Below are positions 1 to 8,283 of a stretch of DNA of 64,000 nucleotides, in pieces. The notes below the pieces were generated by a model. The model saw only the letters and a list, made by a program, of their open reading frames with translations. It was not told the origin of the DNA and did no database searches. The first letter of the stretch is position 1. Each line of letters opens with the position of its first letter. This DNA is from Prolixibacteraceae bacterium (lineage in GTDB: Bacteria; Bacteroidota; Bacteroidia; Bacteroidales; Prolixibacteraceae): contig JAIBEZ010000022.1 in NCBI GenBank assembly GCA_019459485.1, positions 62,001 to 126,000 of the forward strand. The letters are read 5' to 3'. The position numbers and the translations under genes were made by a program.

Positions 1-1318
1 CAATCGGGTACCAGTTGCTTTCGCGGGTCAGCAAAACAAAATCAGGCGAAACAATGGCAGAACGTTTATCGATTTGGAACATATTTGCCCTGAAAGGTTC
101 CTGAAGTGTTTTATCGTCCACATCCAGAAAACTGCCAGCTTCGTTCAGGGTTCCGCTGTATGTAAATTCAAGTTCGGCAGTTTCGCCGGGTTCCAGTTTC
201 GATCCTGAAAAATCAATCATATGAAGTGTGCGTTTCGCCTCGATTTCCTGTCCGTTGAAACTCACTTTGCTTATTTCCAGTCCCGGATTCAGGCTAAAAA
301 CAAAATGATTGATTGCCTCCTGAAGCGGATTGCTCACTGTTAGTTTTGCTTTTACTTCCAGATTTTCGCCATTGTGATTGAGTTCTATCAGGTAGCTTTT
401 AACTTTCAGACGTGAAACAGTTTGGTTGGCATCGTTGAGCGACCGCATGTTTTCCCGCAATTCCTGATTTTCAACGAATGTGGAAACATGCTTGTTACCG
501 AGCCAGATACCGGCTGCAAAAAATGCCAACGCCGGAAATATCGTGATCTTGTTGCTGAACGGACTTTGCGGAAGTCGTTTGAGCAAGGTTATAGTCAGGA
601 AAATAAATGCGATACCAAAACAGGTGTACATTCCGCGGTGAACAATTATTGCAGGAAGGTTTCCGAAACCAATGAAATCGGAGTTCAGCAATGGCATACT
701 GTAAGCCATGTAATCGAACAGATAATAGAATTTTGTGTTGAGGTAGAATATTGTAATTGCCACATAACCAAGCAGAATGATAAAGGTAATGGCTTGATTT
801 TTCAGGATGCTCATCACGAAAAACGAAAGTCCGAGAATGAAAATCAGGGTTGGCAGACTGATGATCAGGAAATATTGCAGATAGGCCAGCCAGTTAACAG
901 CCACCCCTTCGGCTATCAGATTAAAAATAAGCGCTTCAGAAAGGATAATCAGGTTCAGGATAATGAAAACAACGAGGTTTCCGATGGTTTTTCCGGCCAC
1001 ATATTCGCCGTTTGACATAGAGCGGATGTAAATTACATCGGTGGTATCCAGTTTTTTATCGCGCTTCAGGAAATCGGAAGCCAGAAATATGGCAATAATC
1101 GCCTGAACAGTATTTAAAAATAATAGGTTGACGTATGGTATGGCTGACGAAATGGCTTTCATATCCCAATTATTACCTTGATCCATGGTAAGAACCGCCA
1201 TGTTGAAAAAGAACAGAATGAACATGGCCAACAGAGCGAAAATCCGGAAAAACCAACTGCGCAGAAGCGTGGTAATTTCGTATTTGGCAATTGATGTGAT
1301 GTTATGAAGGGATATCAT
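1..1318 (-). CDS. ABC transporter permease, probably fused to M1 peptidase-like domain (partial)
   Basis: The frame is open from an ATG at 1318 to the left edge, giving about 439 visible residues; the C-terminus lies outside. The first ~290 residues hold several hydrophobic segments (ABC-2 type permease), beginning with a helix around residues 23-42. After these comes a soluble beta-rich region (from about residue 300) with a NPGLEISKV stretch and ending near a WYP motif at the edge, which resembles the N-terminal domain of M1 metallopeptidases. Bacteroidota commonly carry long permease/M1 fusion proteins, so I infer such a fusion, but the zinc-binding HExxH is not in the window. The ATPase at 1408-2301 lies 89 nt upstream in the same direction and is the obvious partner. 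The permease identity is firm; the peptidase part is inferred. Confidence 0.75.
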   Translation of the reverse strand, partial: MISLHNITSIAKYEITTLLRSWFFRIFALLAMFILFFFNMAVLTMDQGNNWDMKAISSAIPYVNLLFLNTVQAIIAIFLASDFLKRDKKLDTTDVIYIRSMSNGEYVAGKTIGNLVVFIILNLIILSEALIFNLIAEGVAVNWLAYLQYFLIISLPTLIFILGLSFFVMSILKNQAITFIILLGYVAITIFYLNTKFYYLFDYMAYSMPLLNSDFIGFGNLPAIIVHRGMYTCFGIAFIFLTITLLKRLPQSPFSNKITIFPALAFFAAGIWLGNKHVSTFVENQELRENMRSLNDANQTVSRLKVKSYLIELNHNGENLEVKAKLTVSNPLQEAINHFVFSLNPGLEISKVSFNGQEIEAKRTLHMIDFSGSKLEPGETAELEFTYSGTLNEAGSFLDVDDKTLQEPFRANMFQIDKRSAIVSPDFVLLTRESNWYPI

Positions 1319-1407
1319 CTGTATTATTTACGATTTAATTATTTGCGATTTGTTCTGTTCATTACAGCGGCATTTGAATAGTCAATAGTAAATTGTCTAA
1401 TTGTCAA

Positions 1408-2301
1408 TTATATTGAGGTCCATTGGTCTAAATTACTTTCCATAAAGTAAACGTAAGCATGTTCCAGATTGGGGGCGATGTTTTGCCCGCTGTAACCGTT
1501 GATTGCATCGGCCACGACCTGAATTTCCCAGCCGTCGCTGTTGGGAACATTGGAAATAACCGGATATTTTTCGTTAATATCAAGGTATTCCTCTTCGCTG
1601 GCCTGAATGAGCCACACTTTTCCGTCGGCAAGTTTAACCAACTCATCAGGCGAGCCGGTAAAAGCCAAACCGCCCTTGTTAAGCAGCGCCATGTCGGTAC
1701 ACGAACTTGAAATATCGCCAACAATGTGGGTTGATAAAATGATAATTACATCCTGGGTTGAAATGGTGGAAAGTAAATTACGGAAGCGGATGCGTTCTTC
1801 GGGATCGAGACCGGTGGTTGGTTCGTCAACAATGATAATTTTTGGATCGTTGATCAATGCCTGCGCAATGCCGAGGCGACGTTTCATTCCTCCGGAAAGT
1901 TTGTTGGCCTGGCGGTCGCGTGCTTCGAACAAACCCACTTCTTCCAGCATTTTATCAACTGCTGTTTTGCGCTCTTTGCTTTTTGTCATTCCAGCCAGAC
2001 GAGCGGCATAATCTAAAAATTCGTAAGTTTTAAGGTGCGAGAAAAAGCGGAAATCCTGCGGAAGATAACCCAGCATAGAGCGAATTTCTTCGCGTTGTTT
2101 GGTGAGATCGTATCCATTCATTTTTACTATTCCCGACGAAGGTTGCATCAAAGTTACCAATATACGCATCAGACTTGATTTGCCTGCACCGTTGGGACCC
2201 AACAAACCGAACATGCCGTTATTGATTTCCAGGTTCACGTCCTTCAAAGCGTGGTTGCCGTTGGGATAGACTTTGTTGAGGTTTTCAATGGTTATCTTCA
2301 T
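1408..2301 (-). CDS. ABC transporter ATP-binding protein
   Basis: A 297-residue ATPase subunit. A Walker A motif GPNGAGKSS lies near residues 34-42, the ABC signature LSGGMKRR around residues 135-142, and a Walker B IIIVDEP about 20 residues later, followed by a switch His in STHIV. This is the full set for nucleotide hydrolysis. The C-terminal ~80 residues are a small accessory domain typical of single-domain ATPases that pair with ABC-2 permeases. It is followed after 89 nt by the permease gene in the same direction, so the two probably form one export module at the inner membrane. The substrate cannot be read from the sequence. Confidence 0.93.
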   Translation of the reverse strand: MKITIENLNKVYPNGNHALKDVNLEINNGMFGLLGPNGAGKSSLMRILVTLMQPSSGIVKMNGYDLTKQREEIRSMLGYLPQDFRFFSHLKTYEFLDYAARLAGMTKSKERKTAVDKMLEEVGLFEARDRQANKLSGGMKRRLGIAQALINDPKIIIVDEPTTGLDPEERIRFRNLLSTISTQDVIIILSTHIVGDISSSCTDMALLNKGGLAFTGSPDELVKLADGKVWLIQASEEEYLDINEKYPVISNVPNSDGWEIQVVADAINGYSGQNIAPNLEHAYVYFMESNLDQWTSI

Positions 2302-2431
2302 CCTGAAAAGTTAGTTCATGGTTTCTATGACTTGATTTCTTTCAATAGGTTTAATCAAGTGGCGCTTTGTTACAAAAAAGAGATGAATAGATAATTTTTC
2401 CTTCGGAATAGTGGCTTATTAATGACAAAAT

Positions 2432-2460
2432 GGTTGAATGTGCTGATAAGTCATTCAACC
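2432..2460. repeat. Perfect 9-bp inverted repeat between ABC ATPase and PIN toxin
   Basis: GGTTGAATG at 2432-2440 is the exact reverse complement of CATTCAACC at 2452-2460, with an 11-nt loop. It lies in the 283-nt space between the ABC ATPase start and the PIN gene stop; both genes read leftward. There is no strong T-run after it on either strand, so it is at best a weak terminator of the toxin operon or an operator. I see nothing else notable in that gap. Confidence 0.5.
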
Positions 2461-2584
2461 TAATGATGAGTTAGAAGGAACATAAAAATTAGGCAAAAGT
2501 TGAACTCTCGAAATTAATTGGGAGGAAGAAATAATTCTCTAAGACAAGAATAACTACATGCATTTTATCCAATGATTGGGTTCA

Positions 2585-3028
2585 TTAGTCTTTCCCTTTT
2601 CGTAATTCGTCTAATTCTTTTGTATTGATCACTTTCTTAAAGTTTTTTTCTTTAAGCCCATTGTAAAGTGGTTTGTCTCCAGTCCACAAATGTCCTTTCA
2701 TGAAGTTTGTAAGTGCAACGAAATCAGAATCATCAATGTCAATATCTTTTACGATGCGTTCGGCGGAGAGCCATTGTTTTTCTGGTATGAGTTCTTCGTT
2801 AATGAAGTTTATTTTCTTAAACAATTCCAATCTGGCTAACAGAAGTTGCTCCTCTGTAAGCTTTGAGATACTCTTCAATTTGTCCCAATGTTTGTCGATT
2901 TCGTGCTTCATATAGCTGCAACTATAAAACTCAAAGTTCCTGTCAGAGTTGAAAATCAAGTCGCCAATAGTACCGGTACTGTTTAGCAGAGCACTAAAAA
3001 TGATATTGGTATCAACGATTATCTTCAC
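2585..3028 (-). CDS. PIN-domain toxin (putative ribonuclease of a toxin-antitoxin pair)
   Basis: 147 residues, the usual PIN-domain length. The expected acidic metal-binding residues are visible: Asp6 in IIVDTN, Glu43 in KHEID, the cluster Asp99/Asp100/Asp102, and Asp118 in TGDK. PIN toxins are Mg-dependent RNases that typically cut RNA when freed from their antitoxin. Its ATG overlaps the stop of the upstream 75-aa gene by 4 nt, the classic translational coupling of toxin-antitoxin pairs. The family call is firm; toxicity and RNA target are inferred. Confidence 0.85.
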   Translation of the reverse strand: MKIIVDTNIIFSALLNSTGTIGDLIFNSDRNFEFYSCSYMKHEIDKHWDKLKSISKLTEEQLLLARLELFKKINFINEELIPEKQWLSAERIVKDIDIDDSDFVALTNFMKGHLWTGDKPLYNGLKEKNFKKVINTKELDELRKGKD

Positions 3029-3252
3029 TTGACAAATCTGCTTCTGTTTTTATCCCACCAACCCTTTTTTACTTCTGCGGCAAGTTCGTCAACTTCAGAC
3101 TGCGTCGCTTTTGACTTTGCAGTTGCTTCTCTATAAGTCAGAAAGTCAATAAGTCTTTGTAAACCTTGCGTATCAACGTAGGATGGAATCCGAATTACAA
3201 TTTCGTCTGTTGTTCTTTCTATTTGCATCGCTTCTATGTTTTTGTTGTTCAA
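3025..3252 (-). CDS. Small antitoxin-like protein paired with PIN toxin
   Basis: 75 residues, directly upstream of and overlapping (4 nt) the PIN toxin gene. The N-terminus is beta-rich (EIVIRIPSYVD), followed by a helix with LQRLIDFLTY and a charged C-terminal tail rich in Lys and Trp that could wrap the toxin. No certain DNA-binding fold is visible. An internal Met at residue 9 is an alternative start. I call it an antitoxin mainly from gene order, size and overlap, not from sequence similarity. Confidence 0.65.
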   Translation of the reverse strand: MNNKNIEAMQIERTTDEIVIRIPSYVDTQGLQRLIDFLTYREATAKSKATQSEVDELAAEVKKGWWDKNRSRFVK

Positions 3253-3404
3253 AAATAAGAAAAATCATCGGATGATGTGGACAATCTCTTCGTTTTAAAC
3301 TGATTTGAAAGTTCAGAGATGTTTGTGTTCATTACAAAACCATCAAAACCCGATTACAAATCAAATAAGCTGTTATTTTTGCATTCTCAATTTTGAAGGA
3401 CAGA

Positions 3405-5351
3405 ATGTTGAAATACCGGTTTAACGCGAAAAAATACGAAACCAACGAATACCTGGTTTTAATATATAGGATTGCAATCCTGATGGGATTTTATTCATTG
3501 TGCCGTATTTTGTTTTATCTGTTCAACACGGCATCGTTCCCCAAGGTCACTTTTTTATCTTTTCTGACCATCCTAAAAGGTGGAATGATGTTCGATATCA
3601 GCGCATTGCTTTATCTGAATGCAGTTTACATGCTGCTCTTTCTTTTGCCCTTCCATTTCAAATTCAACAACTGGTACCAAAAAGTACTGAAATGGCTTTT
3701 TATGATTGTCAACGGTGTCGGAATCGCATTCAATCTGATCGACATTATTTATTACCGGTATATCCTGAAACGCACCACTGCCAGCATGTTCGATGTGGCC
3801 GCTTTTGATGCCGGAAATACGAACCTGATCATGCGGTTTTTTTACGATTTCTGGTATATTCTGCTAATATTCATCGTTTTGATGTTTTTTCTTTCCCGGT
3901 TTTATTCGCTGTTAAAACCACGGCCATTTAAATTCAGGCATCCGTTTGTATATTTTCTTTCAGGAATACCCGTTATTTTTATCGTTTTCGGTCTTTCAAT
4001 TATTGGAATGCGGGGAGGTTGGCGGCACAGTACCCGCCCGATTAACATGAACAATGCAGGCGCTTTTGTAAGCACTCCCGAGGAGATGTCGCTGGTACAG
4101 AACACACCATTCTGCATTTTCCGTACCTGGGGAAAAAAGGCTTTCGAGCACAAGAGTTTTTTTACTTCGGAAGAAGAATTAAGCCGCATTTATTCGCCAA
4201 TTTATAAGCCAGACAGCGTTGGCGAATTTCGAAAGGAAAATGTGGTAATCATTATTCTGGAAAGTTTCAGCCGTGCATTTGTTGGTTCGCTCAACCCGCA
4301 ATTGGAAGATCCGCGCGACCGCAGTTACACTCCTTTTCTGGATTCGCTGATTCACGAAAGTCTTGTTTTCCCAAATTCATTTGCCAACGGGAGGAAATCA
4401 ATAGATGCCATTCCATCTGTAACGGCAAGTATTCCGGCGTTGGTGCTTCCTTATGTAATATCAGAACGTTCAGGGAATAAGATCAATAGTATCGCCAGTC
4501 TGCTTTCAGCGCAGGGATATCAAACCGCTTTTTTTCACGGGGCTCCCAATGGTTCGATGGGCTTCGATGCCTTCACAAAAATTGCCGGTTTTCACCAGTA
4601 TTTCGGTCGTGATGAATATGGCAACGATGCTGATTTCGACAACATCTGGGGAATTTGGGACGAACCTTTCTTTCAGTTTTTTGCCCGTGAGATGAATCAT
4701 TTCCAGGAACCATTTGCGACCGCCCTTTTTTCGGTTTCGTCGCATCATCCGTACGATGTTCCGGAGAAATACAAAGGTAAATTTCCGGAGGGAAGAATTC
4801 CGCTGAACAAATGCATCCGCTACACTGATATGGCGCTTCAGAAGTTTTTCGATTCGGCCCGGAAGATGCCGTGGTTTAAAAACACCCTGTTCGTGATAAC
4901 TGCCGATCATTCAACAGATTCGGAAATAAATGGATATTATACTTCTGTGAATCGTTTTGCCATTCCGATTGTGTTTTACAAACCCGATGGAAGCCTGAAA
5001 GGAGTTGATAGCGGGTTGGCGCAGCAAATCGACATCATGCCAACGGTGCTCAGTTACCTGAATTATCCTCAACCCTACGTAGCTTTTGGAAACGATTTGT
5101 TTGACAAAAGCAGCCAACGGTTTGCGATTAATTATATTCAGGATTCGTACCAGTTTTTAATTGGCGACCATGTTATTTATATGACCGACGAAATAATTAC
5201 GGCCATTTACAACCGCAAAGAAGATCCGGAGCTAACAAAGAATCTGCTTGGAACAGTTGATTTAACGGAAGATCAACAGTTGTTAAAAGCCATTGTACAG
5301 CAATTCAACAACCGAATGGCCGATAATCGTTTGGTGATTGAAAATCAGTAA
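3405..5351 (+). CDS. LTA synthase-like membrane sulfatase-fold protein
   Basis: About 648 residues. The N-terminal ~210 residues hold about five transmembrane helices; the rest is a periplasmic alkaline-phosphatase-superfamily domain as in LtaS and related phosphoglycerol/phosphoethanolamine transferases. Visible motifs: IILESFSRAF (metal Glu), SFANGRKSID (likely nucleophile Ser) and TADHST (metal Asp and His). I chose ATG 3405 rather than TTG 3393 because GAAGGA sits just before it. In Gram-negative bacteria such proteins modify envelope glycans or lipids with phospho-groups; the substrate here is unknown. It stands alone, divergent from the toxin-antitoxin pair and convergent with the DUF3088 gene. 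Confidence 0.87.
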   Translation: MLKYRFNAKKYETNEYLVLIYRIAILMGFYSLCRILFYLFNTASFPKVTFLSFLTILKGGMMFDISALLYLNAVYMLLFLLPFHFKFNNWYQKVLKWLFMIVNGVGIAFNLIDIIYYRYILKRTTASMFDVAAFDAGNTNLIMRFFYDFWYILLIFIVLMFFLSRFYSLLKPRPFKFRHPFVYFLSGIPVIFIVFGLSIIGMRGGWRHSTRPINMNNAGAFVSTPEEMSLVQNTPFCIFRTWGKKAFEHKSFFTSEEELSRIYSPIYKPDSVGEFRKENVVIIILESFSRAFVGSLNPQLEDPRDRSYTPFLDSLIHESLVFPNSFANGRKSIDAIPSVTASIPALVLPYVISERSGNKINSIASLLSAQGYQTAFFHGAPNGSMGFDAFTKIAGFHQYFGRDEYGNDADFDNIWGIWDEPFFQFFAREMNHFQEPFATALFSVSSHHPYDVPEKYKGKFPEGRIPLNKCIRYTDMALQKFFDSARKMPWFKNTLFVITADHSTDSEINGYYTSVNRFAIPIVFYKPDGSLKGVDSGLAQQIDIMPTVLSYLNYPQPYVAFGNDLFDKSSQRFAINYIQDSYQFLIGDHVIYMTDEIITAIYNRKEDPELTKNLLGTVDLTEDQQLLKAIVQQFNNRMADNRLVIENQ

Positions 5352-5376
5352 CTTTGAAAACCGGGTTTGCCCAAAA

Positions 5377-5679
5377 TTAATGCGCCTGCCCGATCCGGTG
5401 ATTTTTGGTCAAATGCTGAATTATTTCATCCGTTTCGTTCAGAAACGATCCATCTTCCAGAATTAAAACCGGACATCCCTGATTTTCTGCACCAATCAAT
5501 TCAATAATAGCTGGCCGTGGCCGTACAAAATCTACATAGGTAATCTCCAATTCATTGCGAAGTCGCGGATAAAAAGATAGAATTCCTTCTATCAATGCAC
5601 ACGGAGGGCAGAAATACTTTGTTTCAGGATTGCGGTTAATATCCTGAAAATCTGGCTTTAATAAAAATAATTTCTCCAT
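5377..5679 (-). CDS. DUF3088 family thioredoxin-fold protein
   Basis: 100 residues. It starts with KLFLLKPDF and carries a CPPC motif in YFCPPCALIEG, then RPRPAIIELIGAENQGCPVL, the conserved pattern I associate with DUF3088. The CxxC near the N-terminus and the later CPVL with a cis-Pro-like position suggest a small thioredoxin/glutaredoxin-like fold. No function is established. It ends 26 nt from the convergent LtaS-like gene and lies 61 nt downstream of the cyclophilin gene, same strand. Confidence 0.75.
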   Translation of the reverse strand: MEKLFLLKPDFQDINRNPETKYFCPPCALIEGILSFYPRLRNELEITYVDFVRPRPAIIELIGAENQGCPVLILEDGSFLNETDEIIQHLTKNHRIGQAH

Positions 5680-5740
5680 AACCTGTATTTATTTTTCTGA
5701 TTTATCTTTCAACAAAGAAAGCAATGATTTAGTTCTTCAG

Positions 5741-6316
5741 CTATTTGTCGATTCTCCGGATGGATTGGATGCCAATCGGCTCAATCAGGTATTGTCCGTT
5801 TTCTTTCAGTGCCTGAATTCTCTTCACTACTTTCATTCCTTTGGTAACCCTTCCGAAAGCTGCAAATCCCTGTCCATCGGGATTCCTTTTCCCGGCAAAG
5901 TCGAGTTCGGGTTGGTTGTTGATACAAATAAAAAAACTGCTCGTGGCAGAATTGGGCTTATCTCTGGCCATCGATAAAGTTCCGTTTTGGTGTGTAATTC
6001 CCGTTTGTTTGGTCGTTTCAATCGGTATTGGCTCAAACTGTTTGGCTTCGGGCATATCGCCACCCTGAATGACTTCAATTTTTACGGTTCTGTCTTTTTC
6101 GTTTTCAGGAGTACAGACCCGGTAAAAGTTGGTTCCATCGTACAATTGTTGGTCAACATACTTCAGAAAATTGGCCACAGTCAAAGGTGCTTTTTCAGAA
6201 TACAGCTCAAACTGTATATTTCCAATCGAAGTTTCCATCGAACATGAAACCGTTTTTTGTGAAAAGGAATTCAGGAATAGCAGGTTTAAGCAGGTAAAAA
6301 GCAAAATAATCTTCAT
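5741..6316 (-). CDS. Exported cyclophilin-type peptidyl-prolyl isomerase
   Basis: 191 residues with an N-terminal signal peptide (hydrophobic ILLFTCLNLLFLNSF, then SQK). The mature part is a bacterial cyclophilin: TSIGNIQFELYSEKAP, VIQGGD, SMARDKPNSATSSFFI and GFAAFGRVTKGM are all canonical. It should catalyse cis-trans isomerisation of prolyl bonds in periplasmic protein folding. It lies downstream of sppA on the same strand, separated by a hairpin terminator at 6354-6392, so it may have its own promoter. Confidence 0.93.
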   Translation of the reverse strand: MKIILLFTCLNLLFLNSFSQKTVSCSMETSIGNIQFELYSEKAPLTVANFLKYVDQQLYDGTNFYRVCTPENEKDRTVKIEVIQGGDMPEAKQFEPIPIETTKQTGITHQNGTLSMARDKPNSATSSFFICINNQPELDFAGKRNPDGQGFAAFGRVTKGMKVVKRIQALKENGQYLIEPIGIQSIRRIDK

Positions 6317-6353
6317 TTTTTTTGTTCAAGATTTGGCATTTATAGAAACAAAC

Positions 6354-6396
6354 AAGGGACAAAACCAGCTTCGCAACTTGATTTTGTCCCTTTTTT
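6354..6396 (-). terminator. Intrinsic terminator after sppA
   Basis: AAGGGACAAAA (6354-6364) and TTTTGTCCCTT (6382-6392) form a perfect 11-bp stem with a 17-nt loop. It lies between the sppA stop and the cyclophilin start. A T-run follows on the plus strand and a weaker T-rich stretch on the minus strand, so it could work in both directions. Confidence 0.7.
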
Positions 6397-6412
6397 ATAA
6401 GATTACCGCAGA

Positions 6413-8182
6413 TTAATGAATCTCAATATCATACGGCATCCTTGCAAGAACGCCTCTCTGCGAAATGATACTGCGCAATTGTTCGTAATATTTATAGTTC
6501 TCGCCCATCTCATCCTTCATAAAGCTGACCCTGGCCGATCCTGAAAATCCTTTCAGCAATTCTTCAAACGGATCTTTCAGTTTTGGCAGGTTTACAATCC
6601 GGTAACTATCCAGATTGGCCATTTCTTTAGCCAGATTAATGGCATCAGTCAATCCTCCATAAGCGTCAATCAACTTGATTTCTTTTGCATTGGTAGCGGC
6701 CCAAACGCGGCCTTGCCCGATTTCGTCAACCGCTGTTTTTTCCATCTTCCGACCCTCGGCAACCCTGCTGATGAAAGTGTCGTAGCCATCTTCAATGGTT
6801 TGCTGCATCAGGTCGCGCTCGAATGCAGACATGGGACGTGTTAGCGAAATCATGTCAGAATGTTCGTTTGTGGTTACCACATCCTGCGTAATTCCAAGCT
6901 TGTTAGTCATCAGCTTTTGCACGTTTGGTATCATCCCGAAAATCCCGATTGACCCGGTGATTGTTGTGCGATCGGCAAGAATGGTATCGGCGGCACATGC
7001 AATGTAATAACCGCCCGAAGCAGCGACATCACCCATTGAAGCAATCACTGGTTTGGTTTCGGCAGCCAGTTTCACTTCGCGCCAGATCACTTCTGATCCG
7101 TAAGCGCTTCCGCCCGGAGAGTTGATGCGAAGCACAATTGCTTTAATCGACGAATCGCGACGTGCTTCACGAATCGCTTTTGAAAGTTCTTCCGATTTGA
7201 TTCCATCGTCAGAAACACCGGCATCAATACTTCCGGAGGCATAAATTACTGCAATCTTTTGACGGGCAAGACCTTTTTGTTCGCGCTGCTCAGGCACCTT
7301 TACGTATTTCTGAATTTCAATCGCTTTTACGTCGTCCTTTTCACTGGTTCCGGTTAGTTTTTTCAGGTCGTCAATCACCTGATCTTTGTATTTCAGCCCA
7401 TCAACCAGATTTTTCTGTTTTGCGAAATCAGCTTTTCTGAAAGTTGCTACCAAGTCGGCAATATCGTTCAGTTCGTCAAAACTCATGTTACGCGCAGCCG
7501 AGATATCAACCAGCATTTCATTCCAAAGACTATTCAAATAAGTTTCAGTTTGAAGGCGATTTTCGTCGCTCATTTTTTCGAGAAGAAAAGGTTCGACAGC
7601 GGCTTTGAATTTTCCATGACGAACAATTTGCACTTCTACACCTAGTTTTTCCAACGCATTTTTGTAAAAACTCCGTTCGCCTCCCAATCCACGAAAATCT
7701 ACCGATCCCTGCGGATTCAGTATTAATGAGTCGGAAACTGTTACCAAATAGTAAGCTTTTTGGGAAAGGTATTCGCCGTATGCATACACAAATTTTCCTG
7801 AAGTTTTAAAATCTTTCAGCGCTGCCCTTATTTCCTCAACGGTGGCCATTCCTGCCTGAATATCCATTGGGTTCAGATAGATACCTTTGATGTTGTCGTC
7901 TGTTTTGGCTTTGCGAATGCAATCAAGGATATCGTTCAATCCAACGGTTTTCACGCCCTGAAACATTCCGAAATCGAGTCCTTCCAGTGGATTGCTCTTT
8001 GCACGGTCAACAATCTGATGATCAAATTTCATAAGCAACACACTATTGGCCTGAATTTGAGCAGGCTGATCGGAAACGGAAACCATGGCCGAAATAATGC
8101 CGATGGTTATAAATAGCAACAAAAGACCGGCAATCATTATCCCGAGGATTGATGCCAGCGTAAATTTGAAAAATTCCTTCAT
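6413..8182 (-). CDS. sppA: Signal peptide peptidase SppA, 67K type
   Basis: 589 residues, the usual length of the tandem-domain SppA. One N-terminal transmembrane helix (about residues 8-32) anchors two ClpP/crotonase-like domains. The catalytic pair splits between the halves: Lys193 in GKFKAAVEPF and Ser389 in GDVAASGGYYIA, matching the Escherichia coli Lys209/Ser409 dyad. The enzyme degrades cleaved signal peptides in the inner membrane. The gene is transcribed alone, divergent from the AlbA_2 gene, and ends at a strong hairpin. Confidence 0.95.
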   Translation of the reverse strand: MKEFFKFTLASILGIMIAGLLLLFITIGIISAMVSVSDQPAQIQANSVLLMKFDHQIVDRAKSNPLEGLDFGMFQGVKTVGLNDILDCIRKAKTDDNIKGIYLNPMDIQAGMATVEEIRAALKDFKTSGKFVYAYGEYLSQKAYYLVTVSDSLILNPQGSVDFRGLGGERSFYKNALEKLGVEVQIVRHGKFKAAVEPFLLEKMSDENRLQTETYLNSLWNEMLVDISAARNMSFDELNDIADLVATFRKADFAKQKNLVDGLKYKDQVIDDLKKLTGTSEKDDVKAIEIQKYVKVPEQREQKGLARQKIAVIYASGSIDAGVSDDGIKSEELSKAIREARRDSSIKAIVLRINSPGGSAYGSEVIWREVKLAAETKPVIASMGDVAASGGYYIACAADTILADRTTITGSIGIFGMIPNVQKLMTNKLGITQDVVTTNEHSDMISLTRPMSAFERDLMQQTIEDGYDTFISRVAEGRKMEKTAVDEIGQGRVWAATNAKEIKLIDAYGGLTDAINLAKEMANLDSYRIVNLPKLKDPFEELLKGFSGSARVSFMKDEMGENYKYYEQLRSIISQRGVLARMPYDIEIH

Positions 8183-8283
8183 GTGTATCTTATTTGAGTT
8201 ATAAATTCGAAAATGTACAATAGATTTGTACGAAATTAGTTTTTTTGTTACAAACTCACGAGGTATTCAATGTCAGAAATAAT

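Noticed and set aside
422-1015. Plus-strand open frame of 197 codons at the left edge
   Set aside because: It is antisense to the membrane-helix-rich permease frame, has no domain pattern and a composition typical of a shadow frame.
3393-3404. TTG as start of the LtaS-like gene
   Set aside because: ATG at 3405 is preceded by GAAGGA and gives a normal N-terminus.
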